In this document: positions 13,741 through 25,200 of the stretch, one piece after another
Layout of the letters: each line of letters starts with the position of its first letter
How positions within the stretch are numbered: position 1 is the first letter of the stretch
NCBI GenBank assembly: GCA_949318235.1
Contig: OX439127.1
Location: 36,938,656-37,002,655, forward strand
DNA length: 64,000 nt
Direction: 5' to 3'
Source of the DNA: Ecdyonurus torrentis
Taxonomy: Eukaryota > Arthropoda > Insecta > Ephemeroptera > Heptageniidae
Notes under the pieces: generated by a model
What the model saw: only the letters and a program-made list of their open reading frames with translations
Database searches by the model: none
What the model was told of the DNA's origin: nothing
Program-made: the position numbers and the translations under genes

Positions 13741-16519
13741 TAAACATTGGCCTCATGTGATAAAAACAAACAAAAACAAGACAGATATTTTCTGCTACAA
13801 CATTGACATGCATGCCAAGCTGTATAATTACTTTTGAAGTTCACCAATATATTATTCCACGAGAGAATGAGAGGAAGTGATAGAAAGAGAAAAATAAATG
13901 GAAAAAATGGTGTATGTTCTTACTTGTTATTACTGTTTTAAACAAAACTAAGTAAACTTTAATATAGCACTCTATTGAATAGATATGATTTGCATATTCA
14001 GAAAGTTTCTGTTTTAATGTATTATTTCTTTTTATACGACAAAAGAACTATGTTGTTTATTTTCTTTTTTTGGAAAAGACATCATAATATTGTGCATACA
14101 TGCTCCGTTAATTTTTTTCTTCTTTCCCCCCCCCCCCCCCTTCCCCCCCATACTTTGTTGTCAAATTATTTGTAATCTGGTGTCCACGTAGTTTTGATGC
14201 AGAATATGACAAAGCTATGAAAAATAAATAACCTTTGGAAAATTAGGTTAAATGAACTGACCTGAATAATAGTAAGAATATTTTATCAAAAGCAGGGAGC
14301 GTAGGTGGAAATGTTTAATTTTGTATAGCCTTTTTGGAGCATGAACTTTTTTTTATTATTATATTGTTTTTGTTTGTTTTTCTTTTGTACTCACCCCAAA
14401 ATTCTGTTATTTATTAAAAGTAAAAGAATGGTTTACTGTTAATTAAAAGCTTAATTATGAATGTAATGTATAAGATAAAATTATAGTACTGTCCTATTGA
14501 AAATCAATAAACAAAATTTTTGTTTGTTCTAGTGTTATGGATTTAAAAATGCTCATGTAAAATAAGAGTTAAGATTTGACCTTTTTTACCTACGTTTTTC
14601 AGTATACTGTAAAAGCTATTAAAAGTAACCTACTATACTTTCAAAAAGTTACAACCAATTAATTTGTAGATTTTTAATTTAAGATGCAATTTCCTATGTT
14701 CAGTACAGATGGAAACTATACTTATATACCATACTTGTATTTGTGCCATATAACTTGTATATTATCTTACTTGTATATTTTTTTCTAATAAATCTATTAG
14801 CATGATTTATTTAAACAGACTTTTGATGATCAGAAACATTTCCCATTTCAATTTTTCTATACAGCAAGCATATTTGACCATCAAAGGTATCATGAATAAA
14901 GAAAAGTTCTACTTTTATTGAAAAAAAAAAAAAAAATAATAATAATAATGTTTAAACTTTATTTTACTGCTACTTATATATGAACTAGTTTTAGCGTAGA
15001 TGATCAAAGAACGGATTCGCTCCAAAAAAAATTCATGTTGTGCATACACCCCTCAAAATTACTCTATATACTCCAATATTTCTGTTCTCAGATGAAAATT
15101 GTAGTTTTGGGAGCATTTTTAAAATTTCGACTATCTGATCGTCAACACCTTTGGCTGATTTTTTCCCACTTTCAAACTATAACATATTTTTGTTTAACGC
15201 TATTAGGGTATGTTTGTTATTTTTTCCAACAAGTTTGATGCTGTGGTGCCTATGGTAATATATTGCAGTAATGTTGAAATTTTAGTCCACAAAAAATTTG
15301 CAAAAATGCCAGAAAGGCTCATTTTTGAAAGATTTAAAATGGCTAATTTTTATAAAATTAAACAGAAAAATTTAAAAATACATTCCCAGGTAGTTGGCTG
15401 AGTGTATTTAAGTATCATTTAGAGCAAACAATATTTTTTTAAGGTGACTGAATACAAGTAGGGATTTGCTCAAAACAGGTCTATGGGCAAAAAAGGGGTC
15501 ACTTTGACCCCGAAAATCTCAATGCAACCCTTGGATATTTTTGATTTGATGGTGGAATATACAAGTAGTGATAGTTTAGTTTTTAGAACATATCAGAAAG
15601 TTTTGAGTATTTTGTTCCTTTTTAGTTATTCATCACAATGAAAATTTGAAGTTTTATGTCTCTGTGATTTAGTACAGGCTGTTATTGGAAATAATTTTCA
15701 ACTCATTCAAATAATTTTAGAGCAATGAAACTTAGTACACACACACACATACTTGAGACAACGACGCTTTTTTTTTTTTTTTGTCTCAGTAATTAATTTT
15801 TACCTAACCCCCTCCAACCCTAGGGGACCCTTAAAAATTCAATTTAAGGGTTTTTATTTATTTACACTTGAACTGTGCAAGATAAAGAAAAGAGTTTCAA
15901 ACAAAAATTGTTGGGCATGTTTTTTTTTTTTTACATGCCCATGTGTATTTTCAAAATGCAGCATTGCCATAACTGTGTCAGTTATGGGCTATAACTGGCA
16001 CAGTTTTGGCGTTTTGGGCAAAATTGGGGTTTCAGTGCTATAATTTTAGTTTAACTGGCTCAACTATTGCAAATTATGAATGAAATAAATTTTATATTAA
16101 TTTACTGTATAATTACTCATTTTTAGCTGAAACAGCATAACTGAAATGAAAATAGGGATTATTTTTCTAAAAAAAATGGGATACTCTCACTTGCTGTATA
16201 TTTATGTTTTACCATATGATAATCATATAACATTATGATTGATTTGAAGTAAAATCCAAGACTATAAAAAGACATCAATGAGATTAAGAATTAACAAAAT
16301 GAATTAATTAGGTTGTCTGGCATGATTTAAGAGTTGGTAGAGTTGGTATTCAATCGGGCAATTGAATGAAAATAAGTACTCATGACACTATAATTATTTG
16401 CACAATTTTATTGAATAGATTACATGCTATGACTAATAAAACTTTGCAAGTAAATTAACATTTATGGAAATGATAAATATTTATTAAGAAACAATGATAA
16501 ACTACAGCGTGATCAATGA

Positions 16520-17365
16520 TTAATACCAGTAAGTAGGAGCAGGAGTACGATCTTCTTTGATACCCATTTTTTTTGCAATATCCATATCAAATGTACATAA
16601 TTCTGGCCTAAATGTGATTTCAGCAAGGTCTTCTTGCTTTGTATCTTTGTCTGATTCTTTGTATGTACTGCGGGTTTTGAAATCATGTGTTTCTTGGCTT
16701 AGCTTCGGGATGTTAATGATGCGGCCAGATCTAACAGACACTCTGACCTAAAAAATAAAATAAAAATATAAATATACATGAAATTTAACAAAATGTTTAG
16801 TATAATAATAATAATGTCTCTATTTATAGCAACAAATGTACTGATAAGTATGGTGGCCTGCTTATCCTTAAAACAAGATCCCATAAAATTTATTTTAGTA
16901 TTTCTTCTAATTTATTTCTAAGTAACTTTCTACTTATTATTTTAACAACATCTCCCATCCAGCCCATTCCAATCATGGGCAGTTCTACTAATAAATGAAT
17001 ACTTCCCCACATCAGTACTTGCTCCTATCACTTGTATCTTAAATTTATGACTCTTTCTAGCCAAGTAATTTGATTTTATGATTTTTTTTTTCAATTCCCC
17101 CCACCCCTTATTACCCTTTTGTACAGAATACATTGCACAAAGCCTATCTTTCATCCTCGTAGTACTGAACTGTTCCCACCAAGTTTTTCAACCAGCACCT
17201 GCTACCAGATTTTTGCCCCCAACTCTCAAACAAAGTCCTCAACAACTTTGACTAATATTTTATCTGTTAATAAGTCATTCAATTTAATTAGCAATTTATG
17301 TGGTACTTTATCAACTGCTTTTGCAAAATCTAAAATACTGCATCAACTAATAACCAATTAATAAT

Positions 17366-17403
<38 letters not shown>

Positions 17404-18972
17404 AGCCTTTTTATCTAATACTTCAGCTAGTTCCTGTACTAAACCTAAGACTTGTGTTTCACATGAGTAACCTGCCTTAAAACCATGTTGTACATTATCA
17501 AAATATCCTTTACCTTCCAAGTCATTGATAATTTCACAAGCAATTACTTTTTCAACTACCCTGCTTCCTAATGATGTACTACTAACTAACTGTCCTATAA
17601 TTTTCTAAATGACCCCTTTCACCTTTAGACAGGTACCACTACTGCAGACTTCCAACCACCAGGAACCTTACCTAGCCTTATTACTTCTAATGCTATATAA
17701 TGTAAATACTGTGCATGAATTTCAGGAGTTATTTTAAGAATTCTGCCATTAAATTGTCCTCCCCATAGGCTTTATTATTTTTTATAATTTGGATGTGTTT
17801 GGATATTTACTGGTACTGATTAATTCAGGTTAAAACGAACTATCTACACTTTCATGCTCTTCAGTATTTAATTCAATGTCATCGTCATTGCAGAATACAT
17901 GGACTCAAAAATAATAATTACGTATTTGTACAATGAAAATATGTAATAAAATCTTTAATATAGTTTCTCATCTTAATAAGGATGAAGATCTACAGAACAG
18001 AAGATCTAATGGTGAAGTTTGAAATTGGGTGTAACAATCAATACATAAACTCGACAATGATGTTGTTCGTAAACCCTCTTTTATTGCGGGGGGGGGGGGG
18101 GGGGGGGGGGGGGGGCTCACTAGCAGCTGTGAAGTCACGCGTTCCGGAAAAAGCAACGTTAACCTTATGGGCAAAACGATTCACATGACGTCACAACAGC
18201 CTCATGAGCCCCCCCCCCCCTGCTTTTATTGCACTATAAAAATACGCATTCCATTTGATTAACCATAGAGTTGATTGTTGTTTTAGTATCAGAAAACAGG
18301 GTTTAGGAACAGCATTATTTTTAAGTAGAGTACGTATGTACTCGGTATACTGCTCAGGAACTTTGAATAAACAACAACGACAAATTGTGCAATTTATTTG
18401 TTTTGCCACAATTTTTTTTTCTTGTCCAATAAGGTTAGTACCTTGTCACCTGCTTCAGTATAACGCCACTCAACGTTTGTTGCCTTTAGATCTGATGGGT
18501 CCACCAAAGCTACCTGAGATGTCACCAGAAGAGGTGCTTCAGATTGAACAACAACTCCTGGAAAATCTGATGACTTGCCAATGCTTCTTAAGTGTGTATT
18601 TAGTCCTTCGACAATAACCCAGTTTCTTTCCTGGATAACCTGAGACACAATACCTTGTTTGCCCTTGTCCTTTCCTACTAAAACTTCAACACGGTCACCT
18701 CTGAAGAAACTCCATTCTAAAACAGGCTCCACCAAAACATCTTTTCGGTGAGTTCCAGGTTGATTCTGCTGTCGAAACTGGCCAGTCCAAGGCCTATTTG
18801 TTGTAAAACGAAACTTCTTGCGTTCAATAACTTTTGGTAAGTATTGGGGCTTACCACGGGGAGTTCTCCACTCGACTTGTTCCATGCTTCTTTTTATGTA
18901 TTTTTCCTGGAAATTAGAAAACTGTTTTGTCAGGTCACCCACCTTAGACAAGAGGGGAGTAATGATTCTCAT
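16520..18972 (-). CDS. MRPL24: Mitochondrial large-subunit ribosomal protein L24 (uL24m)
   Basis: Two exons on the minus strand: 18972-18442 (start codon, 177 codons) and 16747-16520, joined in phase 0 to give 252 residues. The protein is a structural component of the mitochondrial 39S subunit. The KOW segment lies at residues ~91-124 (FFRGDRVEVLVGKDKGKQG, then RNWVIVEGLNTH), followed by the family signature VEWRYTEAG. The intron falls exactly before VRVSVRSGRII, a segment conserved in vertebrate MRPL24. The C terminus ends in YWY, as in human. The N terminus is basic and serine-containing, fitting a mitochondrial presequence. Minus-strand poly(A) signals lie just downstream at 16480-16485 and 16407-16412. 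The gene is convergent with PIKfyve and divergent from the TTC12-like gene. Confidence 0.95.
16942..17725 (-). pseudogene. Decayed CR1-like LINE reverse-transcriptase remnant in MRPL24 intron
   Basis: On the minus strand, frameshifted and stop-broken pieces read in the order of a reverse transcriptase: LGKVPGGWKSAVVVPV, then a RVVEKVIACEI..L and QHGFKAGYSCETQ block, then FAKAVDKVPHKLL. Further along comes KYSFISRTAHDWNGL, the tryptophan-asparagine motif near the C terminus of many CR1/Jockey-type LINE proteins. A ~30-nt poly-A run (about 17370-17399) interrupts it. It has several stops and is not functional. It belongs to a different clade from the LINE at 25340. Confidence 0.75.
18056..18318. 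mobile_element. Host MITE, TTCGTAAACCCTGTTTTCT family, split by a hAT-like MITE
   Basis: Ends GATGTTGTTCGTAAACCCT and AGGGTTTAGGAACAGCATT are inverted repeats. An uninterrupted ~110-bp sister is at 46254-46364. The element at 18086-18222 is inserted into it. It lies in the MRPL24 intron. Confidence 0.75.
18086..18222. mobile_element. hAT-like MITE with G/C-tract ends, copy 1 (nested)
   Basis: Begins with a long G run then GGCTCACTAGCAGCTGTG. Ends TGACGTCA...CCTCATGAGCCCCCC...CCTG. The ends are inverted (CAGGGG-type), and 8-bp direct repeats CTTTTATT flank it at 18078-18085 and 18223-18230. The second copy at 22068 is in the opposite orientation. The 8-bp duplication and CAGGGG ends point to the hAT superfamily. 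Confidence 0.82.
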
Positions 18973-19355
18973 GTTTAGTGAAAATATTAGTTATAATTGT
19001 CCAAACTTAACACTAAACAAGGAGAAATGTTATTTTTTTTTTATATAAATCTTCACATTCATCAACTGCACTCTGCCTCTGCACTACTACACGCCCACAA
19101 AAATTGAAAGTGAAACTGAAACAAACGAGCATCGGTTTCGGTGCAGGTGATTGAGGTGATGATTTTTGGATTTTTGTTTACAAACAAACATGGCGCTGTG
19201 CGCTGTGCGTCAGCCTACTAGGACTAGGTGAGTTATCTCTAATCCAGTTATCTCTGTTCGTACACGGTTCGTACATAACAAAATACTGTTTTTACATTAT
19301 TTAATGAGTGATTAATTAAGAAGACAGCGCTTCTTAAAAAAATAAAACGAGAACT
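18973..19355. promoter_or_regulatory. Divergent promoter, MRPL24 / TTC12-like
   Basis: Only ~380 bp separate the two start codons, which point away from each other. The segment contains AAACATGGCGCT at 19187-19198, close to the YY1-type element (AAnATGGCG) common in promoters of mitochondrial ribosomal genes. No TATA box is obvious. Shared regulation is inferred from layout. Confidence 0.6.
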
Positions 19356-22169
19356 ATGGATGAAGAATTTGATGAATTTTTAAATAGAGTTGAAGAAATA
19401 GGTTCGTATGATTTGTTACCCTCTATTAATACAGTATGTATGTATGTATGTACACATATATACATACATATGGTAGACATGCCACTTTTCGGCCACTTAA
19501 GGATCTTGTTTGATATTATCACCATATTTACAACCAAATAATATATTTCTGTTCAAATCATCCATTCAGCTGGTTAAAGTAATACCTTACTAACATAATC
19601 ATTTAAAAAAATCGTTGGTTTTAACATTCAATTAATTACGAGGACAGTTTAAAGTTCGATTTTGTTAATGCTCAGTTTTCGGCCACTTATGCTACTTTCC
19701 GGCCACTGAAATTTGACTTTTCGGCCACCTTACGTTAGGAACGCACATTCGCAAGCTGTTTTCTAGCATGTTTGCGCACGATTAATTTTTTGTTTGTTTG
19801 TCAAATCATTAAAATGAATTCATTTATTGTGTATGTTAGGAAAAAATTAGCATGTTGCAATTATTTTGGTCGCTATAGCGCTTTAAATTTGCTAAACACA
19901 AACCTAACGGCCACGCGTGGCTACTTTTGACATTTTTTATTGCTGGAGCTGTTTATGTAGGGGCATGTTTGATAGCCTGATGTCACTCTCAATACAACAT
20001 TATGAATATGAAATAAAAATAATAAAACTGTTCCCACAAATCTGAGTTGCGATAAAATCGACCCTTAAAATGGTACACGACGCCCGGGCTTAGGCGTACT
20101 TTTTTGAAGTATTATAATAAAAATAAAAATCATGACTTTGGGGGTTTTAATATTTGAATTCTACAGTGTATGAGGAACATTTCTGTACATTAAAAAAATT
20201 ACGTATTTTTTTCCCCCTTTTAAGAAAAAAAAAAGTGCAATTTTCACTTAATAACGAATGATGGGTTGGGGATTTTTGGACCGTCTTTGGCAACGACTTA
20301 TGGTTCTCAGAACTGTTTTCTTATTTTTTACTAAAACTATGTTGTCCCCAAAGCAAGTTCAGGTGATCAAACCTGATTTCAAATCTACAGTTTTGCCAGG
20401 AAAAAATATTGAACTTAGCAAATTAGGTGGCCGAAAAGTGACACCGGTACAAAGCATTGTGTCCACTTTTCGGCCACTTTTATATTCAGTCTTAAAAAAA
20501 TTAGCTAAGGCCAACTTAAGATTTATGGTGGTAAATACTTAGCTGAGATACTATAGATTCAGTGGGTATGAGATGGCTGTCAAGAATTTGTAACTAGACC
20601 CTTATTTTCCTGAAGTACTGATATGATGTTTTTGCATAACATTAGAAGAAGCGTAAATTTTTGCAATTTTTATGTTCTCGCCGAGTTAATAATTTAATAA
20701 AAAAAAATCATATGAGGCTAAGCATTTCAATTTCTAACAGTACTGGCTAAGGTTTTCTGGAGCTAATCATACAAAAAATTTGTCCCTGGTCCATTTAGAT
20801 TTTTTATTATAGGCTTTCAAAGTTCAAAGTGGCCGAAAAGTGGCATATATCTACCATACGTACATTTGACTGTGCTATGTCTGCGCTGTCTCTGTCTGCA
20901 TCTGCATGTGCATTTCACACATATCATATACATATGTACATACATATGAAGCGCATAAAGGTTCTGTTTATTATTATTTTTGTTTTACCTACTAAGCTTA
21001 CAGACTAATAATATTACATAGTATGGTAAATGTACTAGTTATCAGCAGCTTAAGGGTCTTAAGGTTGAAATTCCTATAGTATTGTTGAGAAAAGCAGCCA
21101 TACCGACACTGCCGCAGTTATCGACACCCTCCATTTTCGGCAGTTTATCTCGGCCCCCTTTAGTGATAAAATAGTTTGTAGGTAGTGGTATGGAAACTAG
21201 ACGAAATTCTAAGATGATTGGTTCTAGTTAGAATCTCGTAAACTTAATACTTTCGCCGTAAAAAGAGCCTGCCGATAACTGCGGCCTGCCGATAACTAGT
21301 AAAATTACCATACATATTATTTATGTACTAGACAGCTCTGCACAAAAGTTTGAAGACGTTTGAAAAATCGGGCCACCCGCAATCACACTATATGCTATCT
21401 TTATGTCCAGTGCCGTGGTCCAGTTTACATTACATGCATACGTACATATTGTATGTATTTTTATACATACATACCGCATACCGTATCATAATTATGTATA
21501 ATGCAGTAACGTACATATGTACTGCATTTAATTGATAAAATTTAACTGATAAAATTTACATATATCGAGCAGTAAAGCATCCCCTCCTTGCAGAGTCCCA
21601 ATGGAGACTTTGTTGATCTGTTATTTGCAATCTGGATATAATTGACTACAGTAATAAAGGAACAACTGTATTGAGGCCAACTATAAGCTATTTCGCTCAC
21701 GTCTGCTTCTGTTTCGACGTACTGTGTATGTGTAGTTAGTAAACGGCCCAGAGTCGGTCTCAAAACAGTTGTTCCTTTATTAGTCAATACACAGACCTGG
21801 CTAAAATTGTGTCTGTAAAATCCGTATTTCTTGTTCCTGTTAAGTTCTTATTTGTAATCCAAATTTGAAAATTACCCAGGAATTGATCACTAATGTACAC
21901 ACAATTGTGATAATATATTTTACCAATTAAATTCAGTGCATATTTATCTCATACGAATGGAATTTTATGTAAACCTTTAAAAACAGGAAAAGGAATAGCC
22001 GGAAACAGAAATCATGTGACTGTAAAAGTGGGAGAAACTTTGCGCCAGCAGCAAGCTAGGCCTGAGCCAGGGGGAGCTCATAAGGCTGTTGTGACGTCAC
22101 GTGAATCGTTTTGCCCATAAGGTTAACATTGCATTTTCCGGAACGCGTGACGTCACAGCTGCTAGTGAG

Positions 22170-22203
<34 letters not shown>

Positions 22204-25200
22204 GCCTGAGCCACCTTACACTTTTAACATCACGTGGTTTCCTTTTCCGGCACTTCCTTGTCTGCTTTTTAGGTTTATATAAAATGCCTTACACTGACTG
22301 CTTATGTTTACCTCAAAACTGCCAGAAGCAGAAATCCCGTGATTGTAAAAAGTGGGAGTAAACTCGCGCCATCTGCGAAGATAATTTTAAATTTATTTAT
22401 TTAGTATTATTATTATTTACATTTTAGATTTAGATTAAATTTAAAAATATATTGGCAGATGGCGCAATTTTACTCCCACTTTTTACAATCACATGGTTTC
22501 TTCTTCTGGTAGTTTTGTGGTAAACAGAAGTGGTCATTGTAAATTTAATGCAAGTTTTTGAATGCTAAAATATATTATCTCCATATTGTGTAAACAAGGA
22601 ATGTACATATCTTAGTTATTGATTACATAATTACTGTAATACAGTACATAATAACAAATTTAACAAACTTAATGTGTACTTTGTAAACTCTTATCATAGG
22701 CTAATTTATGTGTACAGTCAACCGGGGTGAAATTGAAACTCCAATCATGTGCAAGCTTTTAGTTTTCCCTATCTCGCTAGACACAGAGCACTTTGAAAGC
22801 GGGTCTGTGATTGGCTTTCAATTTCACCCCGAGCTTTCAATTTCACCCCGGTTGACTGTATATACAAATGTGTACAGTTGTGGATATCTAGTATGCATAA
22901 TTAATTGCCAAGCTTTTTGCTGTGTTATGTACACCTCTGGCCAAAAGTTTAAGAACAGGGCAGCGGCGGCAGCTGCGTTGTCTCGTAAAGATAGCATAGT
23001 GTGGCTGCAGGTTACCTATACAAATTGTTCTCAAACATTTGGCCAGAGCTGTACATCAATTTTGTATTGACTATTAAAGAAGCAACTGTTTTGAGGTTGA
23101 CATTGAGTGATTTTGATCATATCTGCTTCCATTTCTCCGTACTATGCATGTGTAGTACATTAAAATGGATGAAGATTTGATCGAAATTGCTTAAAGTCAG
23201 CCTCAAAACAGTTGCTTCTTTATTAGTCAATATATTCCTTATTATTGTTATGATATAAATGTATATATCGATGCTTCCGCGTCAAATGAGAGTATTTGCA
23301 CTTTCCACCAGCGCGGCGAGTGGAGGATCTGCACTTTCCACCATGGAGCATCTGTAATGTTAAGTAAATGGCCGCTAGACCACGCACCGAGCTGCATGGA
23401 AAGTGCAGATCCTTCACTCGCCACGCTGCTGGAAAGTGCAAATACTCTTTTTTGACGCAGTAGCATCGATATATATATAATATAATCATTAATAATTTCA
23501 TACCTTATATACAGTATTATATAAGGTATGAAATTATGCCTTATATAATAACATCATATAAATGTAAGCTTTTTTTAATGTAAAATTCCCCTCTATTCTA
23601 ATTTTAATCATTTGCTGCATGGTCTATACAACAATGAAACTTAATGAGGCCCTTTTTATTGTTACTCCCTTAAACATATTTCTTTTTTAGGTTGTATTAT
23701 TAAAAGTCTTGGTTCTGAAGACAAGAGTGAAGTTGGAAATGCATGTCAAAAGGCTGATAAACTACTAATGAACATAGACTCAAAAAACTCCAAACATAGC
23801 TGTGATGAAGATGTAGTCTATATTAAAACAAATAAAGCTTTAATTAATAAGTCTTCTAAATTTGAAAAGAATCCATCTAGTGTACATGATAATACTATAT
23901 CAAAAGGTAAGGTTATCATGCATAATACTTCTCAGTGAAGAATTGTCATTGATGACATTTTTCTCCCTTTAGGAGCATTTTTAGCCTATGTTTGTAAAGA
24001 TGCTGCTAGAAGGTCTGCTGACAAAAAGAAACATAAAGCAAGGTCCGATGCTTTGAAAAAAGAAGGGAATGTGACATTCCGTAGTGGAGACTATACTAAG
24101 GCAGCGGAATTATACACAAAGGTATGCTTAAAGCGGATATTACATAAATTTCAAATTTTTCATTGTTTCTATTGTATGTGTGTGTGTGCGCGTCCGTGTG
24201 TATTTCTCAACTCACTAAGGATTGGAACCAAAATGCTCTGATTTTTCTGGAATATATATCGAGGGCTACGCGGCATTTCAGTACTAGTGCAATCTCCGCG
24301 GGTGCCTTTTTGGCATATGTGCATTCTCCGCGCTCACCTTTTTTTGAAACATCTTTATACGCTTAGCCTGTACAGATGTGCCATTAGTAGGCGTGGCGTA
24401 GATTGCACATGTGCCAAAAAGGCACCCGCGGAGATTGCACAAGTACCGAAATGCCGCGTAGCCCTCAATATATAATATATCAGTTCTTCCGGATAGAAAT
24501 GTCGTTGTAGAGTTTTTTTGCCATGCGACTATGAGCTCTATGAAAAGAACAGGTAAGATTCTAGGTCGCATCACAAAAAAAAACTCTACAACGACATTTC
24601 TATCCGGAAGACCTGATATATAAATGCTAATATATAAAGTTAAGAATTAAAATTTTTGGAATCTGTGGAACTTCTTGTGAAACATTCTGAAAATACTTTG
24701 AAATCACTACAAAACTCAAAATAGGAATATTTTCAATTTTGAGTGATTTTGGCTGGAGAACCGATGATTGCCTGGGACCACTATTTTTACTGTGGTAAAT
24801 TACTAGTGTCAATATATATTACATAAAAATATTTGTGTGCCATCTGGTACTTTCAGTTTAGCAGTTCAACTGGACCAATGTTTATGTTTATTTTGGGAGC
24901 AAAAAGTCACTTGAGTCTAGATCTTTGAATCACTAGATCTTCGGAATTATATATAGGCCTAATAAATAATGGCAATAAAATGTATAGTACCAAAAATTAC
25001 TTAAAAATTGAAAGAAAGAAGGGGGGGGGGGATGCTTATACTGAATTTGGTAGCTTTATTTGTTTTGTATTTGTGGTTAGCTTAGCATTAATACACTTAC
25101 TGAGCATTGCAAGATGGGAGAGACACTTCATACCTGAGATCTTAATACACAATGCATATAATTATTGTTATTTAAAGCATTCAACTTAGTATATTTGTTC

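Larger units (their letters stand above)
11641..16519. other. PIKfyve 3' UTR and convergent intergenic region
   Basis: There is no coding exon between the PIKfyve stop and the MRPL24 stop, which face each other. The nearest plain AATAAA after the PIKfyve stop is at about 12874-12879, so a 3' UTR of ~1.2 kb is plausible but unproven. The rest holds one perfect-ended MITE, a long ATGT array, C-rich and A-rich tracts, and AT-rich unique sequence. About 15000-16080 shows no repeat structure that I can define. Confidence 0.5.

Noticed and set aside
20258..20542. 94-codon frame with a methionine start
   Set aside because: It lies wholly within a transposon with TATGGTA ends and shows no recognisable domain. 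It might be a remnant of element coding sequence, but nothing supports that.
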